64,000 bases of DNA from Cryomorpha sp963748925 (GCA_963748925.1 CAVVKG010000009.1:558001-622000); one strand, 5' to 3'. Counted from the first letter of the stretch, positions 52,735 through 61,982 are shown. Translations and numbers: made by a program. The notes: generated from the sequence alone by a model not told the origin.

Positions 52735-53286
52735 ATGGTTGGATCCTACTTTTTAGCTGCAAAATCGCTTCACATAATATTTGTTGTATCTTGGTTTGCG
52801 GGATTGTTTTACATCCCCCGGCTTTTTATTTATCAGGTAGAAGCCATGCAGCTGCCAGAAAATGAACGCGGTGCAGTAATTGCTCAACTTAAAATCATGG
52901 CACGTCGCCTGTGGTATATTATCACCTGGCCGGCCATGATTATTACCTTCATCACTGCAATTGTTTTGATAATCATCGCTCCCGGTTATCTTTCACTTCC
53001 GTGGATGCACGTGAAGCTTGGCTTTGTGTTTCTGCTTCTGCTATACCACATTTCACTCCATGTTATTTTTAAAAAACAGCAACGAGATATTTATCCTATG
53101 AAGAGTGGTCAGCTTCGGTTTTACAATGAACTCGCCACTATTTTACTCTTTGCAATTGTCTTTACCGTGGTGTTTAAAAACACCATGAGCTGGGTTTATG
53201 GTGTTGGAGGTATCATTGCCCTGGGTGTAGTGCTGAGCATAGCGATAATGCTTTACCGCAGGGCCAGGAAAAAAAAGGATAGCTAA
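52735..53286 (+). CDS. hemJ: Protoporphyrinogen IX oxidase, HemJ type
   Basis: 183 residues with four or five membrane helices. HemJ marks are AKSLHIIFVVSWFAGLFYIPRLFIYQ at about 8-33 with His12, ITWPAM near 60, LPWMHVKLGFVFLLLLYH near 86-103 with His90 and Lys92, and RFYNELAT near 122. The enzyme makes protoporphyrin IX in the inner membrane for haem synthesis. Length is usual for the Bacteroidota form. Confidence 0.9.
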   Translation: MVGSYFLAAKSLHIIFVVSWFAGLFYIPRLFIYQVEAMQLPENERGAVIAQLKIMARRLWYIITWPAMIITFITAIVLIIIAPGYLSLPWMHVKLGFVFLLLLYHISLHVIFKKQQRDIYPMKSGQLRFYNELATILLFAIVFTVVFKNTMSWVYGVGGIIALGVVLSIAIMLYRRARKKKDS

Positions 53287-53332
53287 CGTCCCGTAATCTT
53301 AGTTTGATTGAGTTAGATGTGAAAACGGATAA

Positions 53333-53716
53333 TTAATTATCCAATTCTCTAAGCCATTTTTTTGCTTCTTCTATTGTCTTAAAAAGCTTCGTGGGTCGGT
53401 ATGGTTGGTTGTAGCGCACAAAGAAGTTCGACGACATTTGATGCGAATAATGCTCAGTAACAATCGCGTCTGCTACTATTTGATCAGTAATGTCTTGAGA
53501 TGAAGCTAGTTCGCGGGCCTCTGGATTTAAAGTAGCCTTATTGCCAGCAGTAACCATTAGCTTACGCGCCTCTGGAAGCTGGGTGTGAATCGTATCAAAT
53601 ATCTTATGAATATCGGCAGGCTCAAGTACCTCACTGGGATTTATGTGAAGCTCTACGATCCCCCATTCATCAATTTCGAGCCAGCAATTTCCCAAGTCTA
53701 TTTTAGTTTCAGCCAT
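53333..53716 (-). CDS. SpoIIAA/STAS-like cytosolic protein
   Basis: 127 residues from the ATG at 53714-53716; the frame extends 17 codons into the upstream gene and that extension is rejected. The alternating pattern (WLEIDEWGIVELHINPSEVLEP, ARKLMVTAGNKA, ALNPEARELAS-like, FKTIEEAKKWLREL) fits a STAS or SpoIIAA-like alpha/beta fold seen in many Bacteroidota. Function unknown. Follows the HU-SPOR gene by 4 bp. Confidence 0.6.
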   Translation of the reverse strand: MAETKIDLGNCWLEIDEWGIVELHINPSEVLEPADIHKIFDTIHTQLPEARKLMVTAGNKATLNPEARELASSQDITDQIVADAIVTEHYSHQMSSNFFVRYNQPYRPTKLFKTIEEAKKWLRELDN

Positions 53717-53720
53717 TATT

Positions 53721-54803
53721 CTAGAATTGGGGTTTTTTAAGTAGCCAGGCATTTGGAAAAGTTCCATCGGCGCGCATCGCTTGCAAGTTTTCTAAAGCAG
53801 TGGAGTAATCCTGAAAACTTTCAATTTTCACCCGGTGAAGGTTTTTATGGAAATCTAATATTGAAGCTGAATAACCACGTGACTTTAGCCTGGAAACGTA
53901 GTTTTCCGCATTGGCTTCCTCTCCAAAGCAGCCTGCAATAATGTGGTATTTACCCGTAATTTTTACTTCCTTCGGGGTATTGAGTTCAACCTTTTTCATG
54001 TTAATCCATACGCCGGTGCTGTCTACCTCATTCTTTTCAAACGAGAAGGGAAATACCGTTGTATTTTTTGGAAAGCCGCTACCGTCTATTTTATTTTCGA
54101 CTGGTTTAGCTTCCGCTGATGAGGTGCGCCCATGATACACGGGAGCTTCATTACTGTTATACCTGAAAGGTACTAGCTCAGCTAATGTGATTTCTTTCGG
54201 ACTTTTAAAGTTTGTAGACAAACCCATGTAGAGACTCATTGCCACAAAAGGCAGCATAGTTGCAGCAGCAACCCAGTAAATGCTTTTGCTCGATCTAAAT
54301 GGCCTTGACTCAGTTTCCGGTTCTTCTTTTTCGAAGCGTATTACCGGCGTATCAGTCTCTTTTACAATCGGTTTAGGTTCAAAAACCTTAGCTGCCGGCA
54401 GTGAAAAAGACTCGAATCCAAATGAAGCTTTCAGGTAATTTTCGTTTGTCGCAGGCTCAAAGCGTAAATTTTTATGATCATCGACATAAAGCACCCCGAT
54501 GCGTTTAAATTTTACTTTTTCGCCACCATTTAGCTGCGACCAGTATTTTTCTGTGATTTCTTTCAGCACCGCCCCGGCATCTTCAAAACTTATTTTGGCT
54601 CCATCGGCAACAGCTCGTTCCAGCAATCCATCACTCTTAGTAAGGTTCTTATTAAAGCGAATATCCTTACCCGGAGGGTGGCAAATACCCGTGTTTGAAT
54701 CAGTTGAGGCAGGGCGATAGTTCGTAACAAAACCACCGAGTTGGGGCATTATTACACAATCGTAATCGTATAGTAGTGTTTGTATGTACTTATCTATTTC
54801 CAC
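53721..54803 (-). CDS. HU-domain (CCDC81-like) and SPOR-domain membrane protein
   Basis: 360 residues from a GTG. Two HU/CCDC81-type prokaryotic domains (about 1-60: LLYDYDCVIMPQLGGFVTNY; about 65-130: KFKRIGVLYVDD). After a linker comes one membrane helix (about 172-190, WVAAATMLPFVAMSLYMGL), and a SPOR domain at the end (about 283-355, YHIIAGCFGEEANAENYVSRL). SPOR domains bind denuded peptidoglycan at division sites. HU domain topology suggests a cytosolic N-terminus. Starts about 50 bp after kdsB. Confidence 0.85.
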   Translation of the reverse strand: MEIDKYIQTLLYDYDCVIMPQLGGFVTNYRPASTDSNTGICHPPGKDIRFNKNLTKSDGLLERAVADGAKISFEDAGAVLKEITEKYWSQLNGGEKVKFKRIGVLYVDDHKNLRFEPATNENYLKASFGFESFSLPAAKVFEPKPIVKETDTPVIRFEKEEPETESRPFRSSKSIYWVAAATMLPFVAMSLYMGLSTNFKSPKEITLAELVPFRYNSNEAPVYHGRTSSAEAKPVENKIDGSGFPKNTTVFPFSFEKNEVDSTGVWINMKKVELNTPKEVKITGKYHIIAGCFGEEANAENYVSRLKSRGYSASILDFHKNLHRVKIESFQDYSTALENLQAMRADGTFPNAWLLKKPQF

Positions 54804-54824
54804 AATCTAATCTGTAACCAAATT

Positions 54825-54832
54825 CAAAATTA
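54825..54832 (-). promoter_or_regulatory. TAnnTTTG minus-7 box for the HU-SPOR gene
   Basis: TAATTTTG on the minus strand, 22 bp before the GTG start, in the short gap after kdsB. Confidence 0.45.
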
Positions 54833-54851
54833 CGCATATCTAATTGACCCG

Positions 54852-55589
54852 TCAAAGAAAAAACTTCTTTTCAATTAATTCAAGGTCTTTGGGAGTATCT
54901 ACGCTATCTGCACGCTCCATGGTTTTGGCTGTGTAAATGGAATAGCCGTTTTCTAACCATCGAAGCTGTTCGAGCGATTCTGACAGTTCTAACGAGCTTG
55001 CACTCAGCTGGCTAATTTCCTGCAAAGCTGTTGCCCGAAAACCATAAATTCCTAAATGAATGTGGTAGTTTTCTACTTTTAATTCTCCCGGTTTGGAAAA
55101 AGGAATAGGAAGTCTTGAAAAGTAAAGGGCTTTTCCATCTCTGTCGATGGCGACTTTTACCCTGTTCGGGTTTTCAATTTCTTCCTGTGAGGTTGCAGGA
55201 CTTATTAATGTAGCAATTCTAACGGCGTTGCCCATCAGTAATTTTAAAACTAAGTTTATCTGTTCGGGATCTATAAATGGTTCATCGCCTTGTATATTTA
55301 CAATCAGCTTTGCACTTATATCACTGAGGTTTAAAGCTTCGCGGCAACGATCTGTTCCGGAAGGTAAATTAGGGTCGGTCATCACAGCTTCGCCACCAAA
55401 GTTGCGCACACAATTAAGTATCCTTTCATCATCTGTTGCCACCAATACCCGGTCAAGATTTGATTTTAATGCCTGCCTGTAAACGCGTTCAATCATAGGT
55501 ACACCACCTATGAGAGCCAGAGGTTTGCCTGGAAAGCGCGTGGAGGCGAATCGAGCGGGTATTATGCCAAGTTTTTCAACATTTTCCAT
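54852..55589 (-). CDS. kdsB: 3-deoxy-manno-octulosonate cytidylyltransferase
   Basis: 245 residues from the ATG at 55587-55589; a TTG four codons earlier is less likely. IIPARFASTRFPGKPLA at about 9-25 is the nucleotide-binding block; ATDDERI, NIQGDEPFI and YSRLPIPF-like phrases complete the family pattern. It activates KDO with CMP for lipopolysaccharide core synthesis in the cytosol. Confidence 0.94.
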   Translation of the reverse strand: MENVEKLGIIPARFASTRFPGKPLALIGGVPMIERVYRQALKSNLDRVLVATDDERILNCVRNFGGEAVMTDPNLPSGTDRCREALNLSDISAKLIVNIQGDEPFIDPEQINLVLKLLMGNAVRIATLISPATSQEEIENPNRVKVAIDRDGKALYFSRLPIPFSKPGELKVENYHIHLGIYGFRATALQEISQLSASSLELSESLEQLRWLENGYSIYTAKTMERADSVDTPKDLELIEKKFFL

Positions 55590-55651
55590 AATTGAGGCCA
55601 AGTTTAATTATTTTCGAGCACGCGTAACGACTCAAAATGCAATTCTTTTAA

Positions 55652-56767
55652 ATGAAAAAAATTCCTGTAAATAAGGATGAGGTGTTTTATCAACTAGCTC
55701 TGAGTAAGATAGATAATATCGGCGTTATGAGCGTAAAGAAATTGATAAAACATTTTGGCACCGCGCGGGAAGTATTTAATCTCAGCACGCGCGAACTTAT
55801 GCAGGTGCAAGGTATGAGCCTTGTTCGGGCTCAGTCCATAGCAGGCCATTCTGACTTTTCGGATGTAGATAGGGACTTTGAATTTGCCGGAAGCAAAGGA
55901 ATAGAAATCATCTCTTTTCAAGACAGTAATTATCCCAACCGGCTTACCCATTGTGCAGACGGTCCTGTGGTGCTTTTTAAACACGGTCCTGCAGATTTAT
56001 CAGCAAAACGCATGGTGAGTATTGTAGGCACTCGGAAAATTACCGAGTACGGTAAGAAAGTAACCCGCGAACTTGTGGAAAGTATGCTCCCTTATAATAT
56101 TACTGTAGTTAGCGGACTGGCTTATGGGGTGGATATTCAGGCCCATCAGGCATGCCTCGAGCTCGGATTGCCTACAGTGGCTGTTTTGGCACATGGCCTT
56201 GACAAGGTTTACCCCAATTCTCACACTCGGCATGCCAATGAAATGGCAGAAAAAGGAGCCCTGGTAACGGAGTTTGGCATTGGTACTATTCCCGACAGGG
56301 AGAATTTCCCAAAACGCAACCGAATTGTAGCCGGTATGACTGATGCAACAATTGTTGTGGAATCTGGCCTTTCGGGTGGTTCAATGATTACTGCAAATCT
56401 TGCCGCAGGCTATTACCGAGATGTTTTTGCCATTCCGGGAAGGGTGCACGATTCAAAATCAGATGGGTGTAACCGCTTGATTAAGTCGAATAAAGCCGCC
56501 CTTCTTGAATCTGCTAAAGATCTGGAATATATTATGGGATGGACAAAATCTGAAAATGCAAAGCCTGTTCAAACCAAGATTTTTATAGACCTCAAACCCG
56601 AAGAAGAAAAGTTGATAAACTGCCTTCGCGAAAAAGGAAAAACTCAAATTGATGAACTAAGCCTTGCTACAGCGCTCCCCATGAGTATGGTTATGGTGCA
56701 TTTACTCACTCTTGAGCTTAATGGGCTGGTGCGTTCCCTTCCGGGAAAATTGTATGAAGTGTGTTGA
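55652..56767 (+). CDS. dprA: DNA-processing protein DprA
   Basis: 371 residues. HhH-like N-terminus, the Rossmann-type core with SIVGTRKITEYG near 123-134, VVSGLAYGVDIQAH at 152-165, LAHGLDKVYP, GTIPDRENFPKRNRIVAGM and GSMITANLAA, and a winged-helix end. It loads RecA on incoming single-stranded DNA during transformation. Divergent from kdsB with 62 bp between starts. Confidence 0.94.
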   Translation: MKKIPVNKDEVFYQLALSKIDNIGVMSVKKLIKHFGTAREVFNLSTRELMQVQGMSLVRAQSIAGHSDFSDVDRDFEFAGSKGIEIISFQDSNYPNRLTHCADGPVVLFKHGPADLSAKRMVSIVGTRKITEYGKKVTRELVESMLPYNITVVSGLAYGVDIQAHQACLELGLPTVAVLAHGLDKVYPNSHTRHANEMAEKGALVTEFGIGTIPDRENFPKRNRIVAGMTDATIVVESGLSGGSMITANLAAGYYRDVFAIPGRVHDSKSDGCNRLIKSNKAALLESAKDLEYIMGWTKSENAKPVQTKIFIDLKPEEEKLINCLREKGKTQIDELSLATALPMSMVMVHLLTLELNGLVRSLPGKLYEVC

Positions 56768-57030
56768 TTATTTCGCTCTCATGTGAGAATCTTTAATCCT
56801 TAATGTGGTACTCTTTCTTTGGCTGATAACTTGATGGTTTTTGATTAGAATCATTGCCTCAATGACAGATAAAAGTCATTTTATTTAATTGTTTCAACGC
56901 TTATAACGCCAATTTCAATTTGTTAGTGTAAACTTAACACTATGAGTATAGCCAATAACGTGCTGTTAATTAGTCATTTGGAGCAAAGAGTGGCGTATGA
57001 AAGGAGCTACTTTTAAGATGATATTTTTTC

Positions 57031-57038
57031 TACATTTG
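57031..57038 (+). promoter_or_regulatory. TAnnTTTG minus-7 box for gdhA
   Basis: TACATTTG followed by CCGCAC, 26 bp before the ATG at 57065. Confidence 0.6.
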
Positions 57039-57064
57039 CCGCACATTTCCTAATAACTCTCATC

Positions 57065-58426
57065 ATGGAAGACGCGAAATATCAATCGCTGATAGACGCC
57101 TTTATGGCAAAAGTAAAAGCTACGAACTCAAACGAGACGGAATTTCTCCAGGCCGTTGAAGAAGTAGCTGAAACAATTATTCCTTTTATGGAGGATAATC
57201 CTAAATATAAGGAAGCAAAAATTTTAGAAAGAATAGTAGAACCAGAGCGCGTAATCATGTTTCGCGTGCCGTGGCTCGATGATGCGGGAAAACCGCAAGT
57301 AAATCGTGGTTACCGCATCGAGTTTAACTCGGCTATAGGACCTTATAAAGGTGGTTTGCGCTTTCACCCATCTGTTAATCTGAGCATTTTGAAATTCCTC
57401 GGCTTTGAGCAGGTGTTTAAAAACAGTCTTACTACGCTGCCTATGGGTGGTGGTAAAGGTGGATCTGACTTTGATCCAAAAGGAAAGTCAGACAATGAAG
57501 TAATGAAGTTCTGTCAGAGCTTTATGACCGAGCTTTCACGCCACATTGGTCCTGATACGGATGTACCTGCCGGTGATATCGGTGTGGGTGGTCGTGAAAT
57601 TGGCTACATGTTTGGTCAGTACAAGCGTATTCGAAATGAATTTACAGGAGTACTTACCGGAAAAGGCCGCAACTGGGGTGGATCACTCATCCGCCCGGAA
57701 GCGACAGGTTATGGCTGTGTTTACTTCGCCGCTGAAATGCTTAAAACCAAAAACGATTCCTTCAAAGGGAAAACAATTGCTGTTTCCGGATCTGGAAATG
57801 TGGCTCAGTATGCATGTCAAAAAGCAACTGAATTAGGTGGTAAGGTTGTAACTATGAGCGATTCTGCCGGTTATATTTACTGTGAAAATGGAATTACGCC
57901 TGAGATTCTTGCCAAAATCATGGAAATTAAGAATGTAAAACGAGGACGTATTTCTGACCTTCTTGATGAAGTGAAAGAGGCACAGTACTTTGAGGGCGAG
58001 CGTGCCTGGGGAGTACCCGGTACTGTTGATATTGCACTTCCTTGTGCTACTCAAAATGAATTGAATGACAAGGATGCTCAAAAGTTGGTTAACAAGGGTT
58101 TAATGCTCGTTGCCGAAGGTGCAAATATGCCATCTACACCAGAAGCAGTTGAGTTCTTTCAGGAAAATGGAGTGACCTTTGCTCCGGGTAAAGCTAGTAA
58201 TGCCGGTGGTGTTGCTACTTCCGGATTGGAGATGAGCCAAAATTCACTGCGCCTGTCATGGAGTGCAGAAGAAGTGGACTCTAAGCTACACACCATTATG
58301 AAAGATATACATGAAGCATGTGTTAAATTTGGTTCTAAAGATGGTGAGGTAAACTACGTGAAAGGTGCTAATATCGCCGGTTTCGTAAAAGTTGCCGACT
58401 CGATGATTGACCAGGGACTCGTTTAA
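57065..58426 (+). CDS. gdhA: NADP-type glutamate dehydrogenase
   Basis: 453 residues, the usual length of the hexameric small enzyme. GPYKGGLRFHPSVNLS at 92-107, PMGGGKGGSDFDPKGKSD at 126-143 (glutamate-binding and catalytic Lys), PAGDIGVGGREIGYMFG and the nucleotide block VSGSGNVAQYA. Interconverts 2-oxoglutarate plus ammonia and glutamate. Own promoter and a hairpin terminator after it. Confidence 0.95.
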   Translation: MEDAKYQSLIDAFMAKVKATNSNETEFLQAVEEVAETIIPFMEDNPKYKEAKILERIVEPERVIMFRVPWLDDAGKPQVNRGYRIEFNSAIGPYKGGLRFHPSVNLSILKFLGFEQVFKNSLTTLPMGGGKGGSDFDPKGKSDNEVMKFCQSFMTELSRHIGPDTDVPAGDIGVGGREIGYMFGQYKRIRNEFTGVLTGKGRNWGGSLIRPEATGYGCVYFAAEMLKTKNDSFKGKTIAVSGSGNVAQYACQKATELGGKVVTMSDSAGYIYCENGITPEILAKIMEIKNVKRGRISDLLDEVKEAQYFEGERAWGVPGTVDIALPCATQNELNDKDAQKLVNKGLMLVAEGANMPSTPEAVEFFQENGVTFAPGKASNAGGVATSGLEMSQNSLRLSWSAEEVDSKLHTIMKDIHEACVKFGSKDGEVNYVKGANIAGFVKVADSMIDQGLV

Positions 58427-58452
58427 ACACGCTTTCTGAATAATACTTTAAG

Positions 58453-58482
58453 AACCCTTCACAGTTTTGTGAGGGGTTTTTT
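58453..58482 (+). terminator. Intrinsic terminator after gdhA
   Basis: An 11-bp stem (58453-58463 with 58468-58478, one G-T pair) and a 4-base loop are followed by a T run. Confidence 0.8.
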
Positions 58483-58493
58483 GATTCATTTCG

Positions 58494-58501
58494 TAATTTT
58501 G
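58494..58501 (+). promoter_or_regulatory. TAnnTTTG minus-7 box for kbl
   Basis: TAATTTTG followed by CACC, 17 bp before the ATG at 58519. Confidence 0.55.
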
Positions 58502-58518
58502 CACCAAACCCATTTATT

Positions 58519-59721
58519 ATGTACGGCAAATTAAAAGATCACCTTAAAGAAGAACTTAAATCTATTGAAGAAGCTGGGCTTTTCAAGAAAGAGCGCATCA
58601 TTACTTCTGTTCAGGATACCGAAATCACCCTTTCAACCGGGCAGAAAGTTTTGAATTTTTGCGCGAATAATTATTTAGGTCTTTCCTCACACCCCGAGGT
58701 GGTCGCTGCAGCCAAAAAAACGCTTGATGAGCGTGGTTATGGTATGAGCTCTGTTCGGTTTATTTGCGGTACTCAAGACATTCACAAAGAGCTTGAAGCG
58801 AAGATTGCCGAATTTCACGAAACCGAAGATACTATTCTCTACGCTGCTTGCTTTGATGCAAACGGTGGGGTTTTTGAACCTTTGCTTACTGATGAGGATG
58901 CGATTATCAGCGATTCGCTTAACCACGCCTCAATTATAGATGGTGTGCGGCTTTGTAAGGCTGCTCGCTATCGTTATAAGAATAACGATATGGCTGATCT
59001 CAAAGAGCAGCTTAAAGCGGCAAATGAAAAAGGCGCGCGCTTTAAAATCATCGTTACCGATGGTGTTTTTAGCATGGATGGAGTAGTAGCCGATATGAAA
59101 GGTATTTGTGACCTTGCAGATAAATACGATGCTTTGGTAATGGTTGATGAATGCCACTCGGCCGGATTTATAGGAAAAACAGGTCGTGGTAGCATTGAAC
59201 ACGCCGGAGTAATGGGTCGTGTTGATATAATTACCGGTACGCTAGGGAAAGCTCTAGGTGGAGCCATGGGTGGATATACAACCGGGCGAAAAGAAATTAT
59301 TGAGCTGCTTCGTCAGCGTTCGCGACCATACCTTTTTAGTAATTCACTTGCCCCTTCAATTGTGGGTGCGTCTATTAAGGTTTTTGATCTGCTTAGCTCA
59401 AGCACCGAACTTCGAGATAAGCTCGAAAGCAACATTAAATATTTCAAAAAAGGAATGTCAAAACTCGGTTTTGATATCGTTCAAGGCGATTCTGCGATTG
59501 TGCCCGTTATGCTTTATGATGCCAAGCTTTCGCAGGATATGGCGGAAAAGCTGCTTGATGAGGGTATCTATGTTATTGGATTCTATTACCCTGTTGTTCC
59601 TAAAGAGCAGGCACGTATTCGCGTGCAGCTTTCAGCGGGTCATAGCGAGGCTGAACTCGATAAAGCTATTGCCGCTTTTGAGAAAGTGGGGAAAGAGCTT
59701 GGAGTTCTGGAGAATGCGTAA
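58519..59721 (+). CDS. kbl: Glycine C-acetyltransferase (2-amino-3-ketobutyrate CoA ligase)
   Basis: 400 residues, as in E. coli Kbl. PLP enzyme of the alpha-oxoamine synthase family: NFCANNYLGLSSHP at 46-59, GYGMSSVRFICGTQ, VDECHSAGFIGKTGRG at 209-224, and the PLP-binding Lys244 in TGTLGKALGGAMGG. Converts 2-amino-3-ketobutyrate plus CoA to glycine and acetyl-CoA in threonine breakdown. No tdh gene is adjacent. Confidence 0.93.
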   Translation: MYGKLKDHLKEELKSIEEAGLFKKERIITSVQDTEITLSTGQKVLNFCANNYLGLSSHPEVVAAAKKTLDERGYGMSSVRFICGTQDIHKELEAKIAEFHETEDTILYAACFDANGGVFEPLLTDEDAIISDSLNHASIIDGVRLCKAARYRYKNNDMADLKEQLKAANEKGARFKIIVTDGVFSMDGVVADMKGICDLADKYDALVMVDECHSAGFIGKTGRGSIEHAGVMGRVDIITGTLGKALGGAMGGYTTGRKEIIELLRQRSRPYLFSNSLAPSIVGASIKVFDLLSSSTELRDKLESNIKYFKKGMSKLGFDIVQGDSAIVPVMLYDAKLSQDMAEKLLDEGIYVIGFYYPVVPKEQARIRVQLSAGHSEAELDKAIAAFEKVGKELGVLENA

Positions 59722-59727
59722 GTTTTA

Positions 59728-59745
59728 AAGACGTTTTTTCGTCTT
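59728..59745 (+). terminator. Weak hairpin just after kbl
   Basis: Six-bp stem AAGACG/CGTCTT around six T bases, directly after the kbl stop codon. It comes ahead of the much stronger terminator at 59760. Confidence 0.35.
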
Positions 59746-59759
59746 AACAAATAATTCTA

Positions 59760-59794
59760 AAAGGGTTGAAACGTTTTGTTTCAGCCCTTTTTTT
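59760..59794 (+). terminator. Strong intrinsic terminator after kbl
   Basis: A 13-bp stem (59760-59772 with 59778-59790, one G-T pair) with a 5-base loop and a T run. Confidence 0.85.
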
Positions 59795-60091
59795 ACACTG
59801 TATAAATGGCTTACCGATTTGTTAGATTGAGAAGAAATGACCTTTCAAATTATTTTTTCAATGTTGATAATAATTCACTTTTATTGCGTTTCTTTAATTG
59901 TTAGAAAAGAGGGTGTTACGAAATAAGAATTCTGAGTGAAGACAATTGGTGCAACTACTGAATTCGAAAATTGTGCAAGCAAAAATTATCGCATCGCAGA
60001 TATATTTTTTCCTCAAACTTGTTTTTAGATTGAAAATCCTCGTTCTAAACAAAGAAGAAGTAGTGGGTTGATTTTTTATAAACTTTAAATT
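59795..60091. other. Intergenic stretch after kbl, no gene found
   Basis: About 300 bp of AT-rich sequence between the kbl terminator and the start of the decayed outer-membrane protein gene. I see no ORF, repeat or clear promoter box in it. Confidence 0.5.
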
Positions 60092-60824
60092 ATGAAAATG
60101 ATGTTTGCAACAAAAAATTCCTTGCTTTTCATTTTGCTATTGTCCCTTGACAATTGTTGTCGGAGCTCACAAAGTCTTCGGTCAGGCGGAAACCGGAAAG
60201 TTTGATTTTTATTTAAAAGCTAATGCGGGTCTTCTTTTTACTCAAAATGACTTTTGACACTCCTTTTGAAGCGAAAGTAGGAGCGTGTTTCGGTTCTTCT
60301 TTACGCTAGTTATAGTTTTCAGAGATTCGGAATATCCACGGGAATAGGAGCAGAGAGTTTTAGCTTTTCGAAGGAATTGGATTTCGCTAAATTCCTGATG
60401 AAAGAGAATATTCTACAATGCAGATGTCAATTATCTTCATTATTGGTGTTCCAATACGAGTACATTATTCATTATCAGATCGCTTCGAAATTTATGGAGG
60501 GGTGAATTTAATCTGGGCAAACTGGATGTCGATGGGAATTAGTGCAGCGGACCTAAGCGCAATTCAGACCTTAAAGTGAATCGTGATATGGTATCCCAAA
60601 CTGGCAGTTTACACAAGAGGCAATGGCTGGGCTTGAATTATGAAATATCTCAGACGCGTTTACACTTGGTTTAATTGTTGCCAAATCATTAGGGACTTTC
60701 GAAGGGCTGGGAGTTGACATGGAATTTTCCGTACCCGATCAGGATAGTGATTATTATCTCAGGAAAGTTTGATTATTCATGGACTCGCGTTAATCTTGAG
60801 CTGGCATATAGGTTGAATAAGTAG
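60092..60824 (+). pseudogene. Decayed outer-membrane beta-barrel protein gene
   Basis: The ATG at 60092 opens a signal peptide (MKMMFATKNSLLFILLLS), but the frame breaks soon after. Protein-like stretches then continue in shifted frames: VVGAHKVFGQAETGKFDFYL, AGLLFTQND, FDTPFEAKVGACFGSS, YSFQRFGISTGIGAESFSF, FEIYGGVNLIWANW, DAFTLGLIVAKSLGTF and a final YSWTRVNLELAYRLNK before TAG at 60822-60824. The alternating polar and hydrophobic strands and the near-terminal aromatic are those of a small outer-membrane barrel. At least five indels and stops separate the pieces, so it is dead beyond doubt of single sequencing errors. Confidence 0.8.
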
Positions 60825-60922
60825 CCGACTAGTTGACTTTTTACTGAGCGCTTCCACTGGGTATTAACAAACGGAATATTCATTAAGTAATTTAATTGCT
60901 TTTTAATTCTCAATAAAATCAA

Positions 60923-60930
60923 TACTTTTG
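60923..60930 (+). promoter_or_regulatory. Distal promoter box for rplM
   Basis: TACTTTTG followed by CACTCC, a clear TAnnTTTG match 180 bp before the rplM start. Confidence 0.55.
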
Positions 60931-61055
60931 CACTCCGAAAAAATTGTTACCGCTCAAGCGTTGGTAATTGGATTGGAAAACTAGCTTTGCTTGCGTCTTT
61001 ATAATCTCGTTTAAAGATTATTTGCACAAGTATTGGTGTAAAACAAAATTTGTAT

Positions 61056-61080
61056 TAACTTCGCAGCCCCAATTTAGGGG
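61056..61080 (+). promoter_or_regulatory. Proximal promoter-like box and leader hairpin for rplM
   Basis: TAACTTCG at 61056-61063 is one mismatch from TAnnTTTG. Right after it, CCCC-AATTTA-GGGG at 61067-61080 forms a short hairpin 28 bp before the GTG start. It may be a leader element for the L13-S9 message; autoregulation is speculation. Confidence 0.35.
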
Positions 61081-61108
61081 AGAAATACAGCTAAATAGCT
61101 TATATACA

Positions 61109-61564
61109 GTGAATACTCTAAGTTACAAAACCGTATCGGCCAATCGCGAAACAGTAAACAAGAACTGGGTTCTTGTTGACGCAGAGGGTCAAACTCTAGG
61201 ACGATTAGCAACTAAGGTTGCCAAATTGATCCGTGGAAAGTACAAAACGAATTATACTCCACATGTTGATTGTGGTGATAATGTAATCGTTATCAACGCT
61301 GAAAAAGTGGTTCTTTCTGGTAATAAACTATCTGAAAAAGTTTATGTGCGTCACACAGGATATCCTGGTGGTCAGCGTGAGCTTACTGCAAAAGAACTTT
61401 TGGCAAGAAAGCCAATGGCTCTTGTAGAAAAAGCAGTTAAAGGGATGTTGCCAAAAACGAAACTTGGAAGCAAGCTTTATACTAATCTTCACGTAGTGGT
61501 AGGTGGCGAGCACAAATACGAGGCTCAAAAACCTAAAACAATCGATCTTAATACACTCAATTAA
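61109..61564 (+). CDS. rplM: Ribosomal protein uL13
   Basis: 151 residues from the GTG at 61109. The frame is open further upstream to 60968, but that extension reads through the promoter region and is unlike L13; relatives start NTLSYKTVSAN as here. Marks are DAEGQTLGRLATKVAKLIRGK, HVDCGDNVIVINAEKVVLSG and the GYPGG turn. Part of the large ribosomal subunit. The stop overlaps the rpsI start by one base. Confidence 0.94.
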   Translation: MNTLSYKTVSANRETVNKNWVLVDAEGQTLGRLATKVAKLIRGKYKTNYTPHVDCGDNVIVINAEKVVLSGNKLSEKVYVRHTGYPGGQRELTAKELLARKPMALVEKAVKGMLPKTKLGSKLYTNLHVVVGGEHKYEAQKPKTIDLNTLN

Positions 61565-61950
61565 TGGAAGTGATTAACACATTAGGTCGCCGTAAAAAAT
61601 CTGTAGCACGCGTTTACATGCAAAATGGAACGGGTAGCGTAACGGTAAACGGTCGCGACTTTAAAGAATATTTCCCAACTATGCCGCTTCAATACCGCGT
61701 GCGACAGCCATTCATGATTACCGAAACAGAAGGTAAGTATGATGTGAATGTAAATGTACACGGTGGTGGTATGACAGGTCAAATCGAGGCGATTCGTCTT
61801 GGTGTTTCACGCGCACTTGTAGAAGTTGACGCAGAATGGAAAGCAAAACTTCGTGCAGAAGGTTTGATGACCCGTGACCCGCGAATGGTAGAACGTAAAA
61901 AATACGGTCAGCCAAAAGCGCGTAAGAAATTTCAATTTAGTAAGCGTTAA
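61564..61950 (+). CDS. rpsI: Ribosomal protein uS9
   Basis: 128 residues. GRRKKSVARVYMQNGTG at 8-24, NVHGGGMTGQIEAIRLGVSRAL, and the basic C-terminal GQPKARKKFQFSKR that reaches the decoding site. TAATG junction with rplM, so translation is coupled. A terminator follows. Confidence 0.96.
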   Translation: MEVINTLGRRKKSVARVYMQNGTGSVTVNGRDFKEYFPTMPLQYRVRQPFMITETEGKYDVNVNVHGGGMTGQIEAIRLGVSRALVEVDAEWKAKLRAEGLMTRDPRMVERKKYGQPKARKKFQFSKR

Positions 61951-61982
61951 TATTTTTCAATATTTCGCTTGTTTAGTATCTA

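Noticed and set aside
53327..53342. 16-bp palindrome GGATAATTAATTATCC as operator
   Set aside because: It overlaps the last codons of the STAS-like gene at a convergent gene end, where an operator is unlikely.
60968..61108. N-terminal extension of rplM by 47 codons
   Set aside because: Reads through a promoter-like box and hairpin and is not similar to L13; the GTG at 61109 gives the normal 151 residues.
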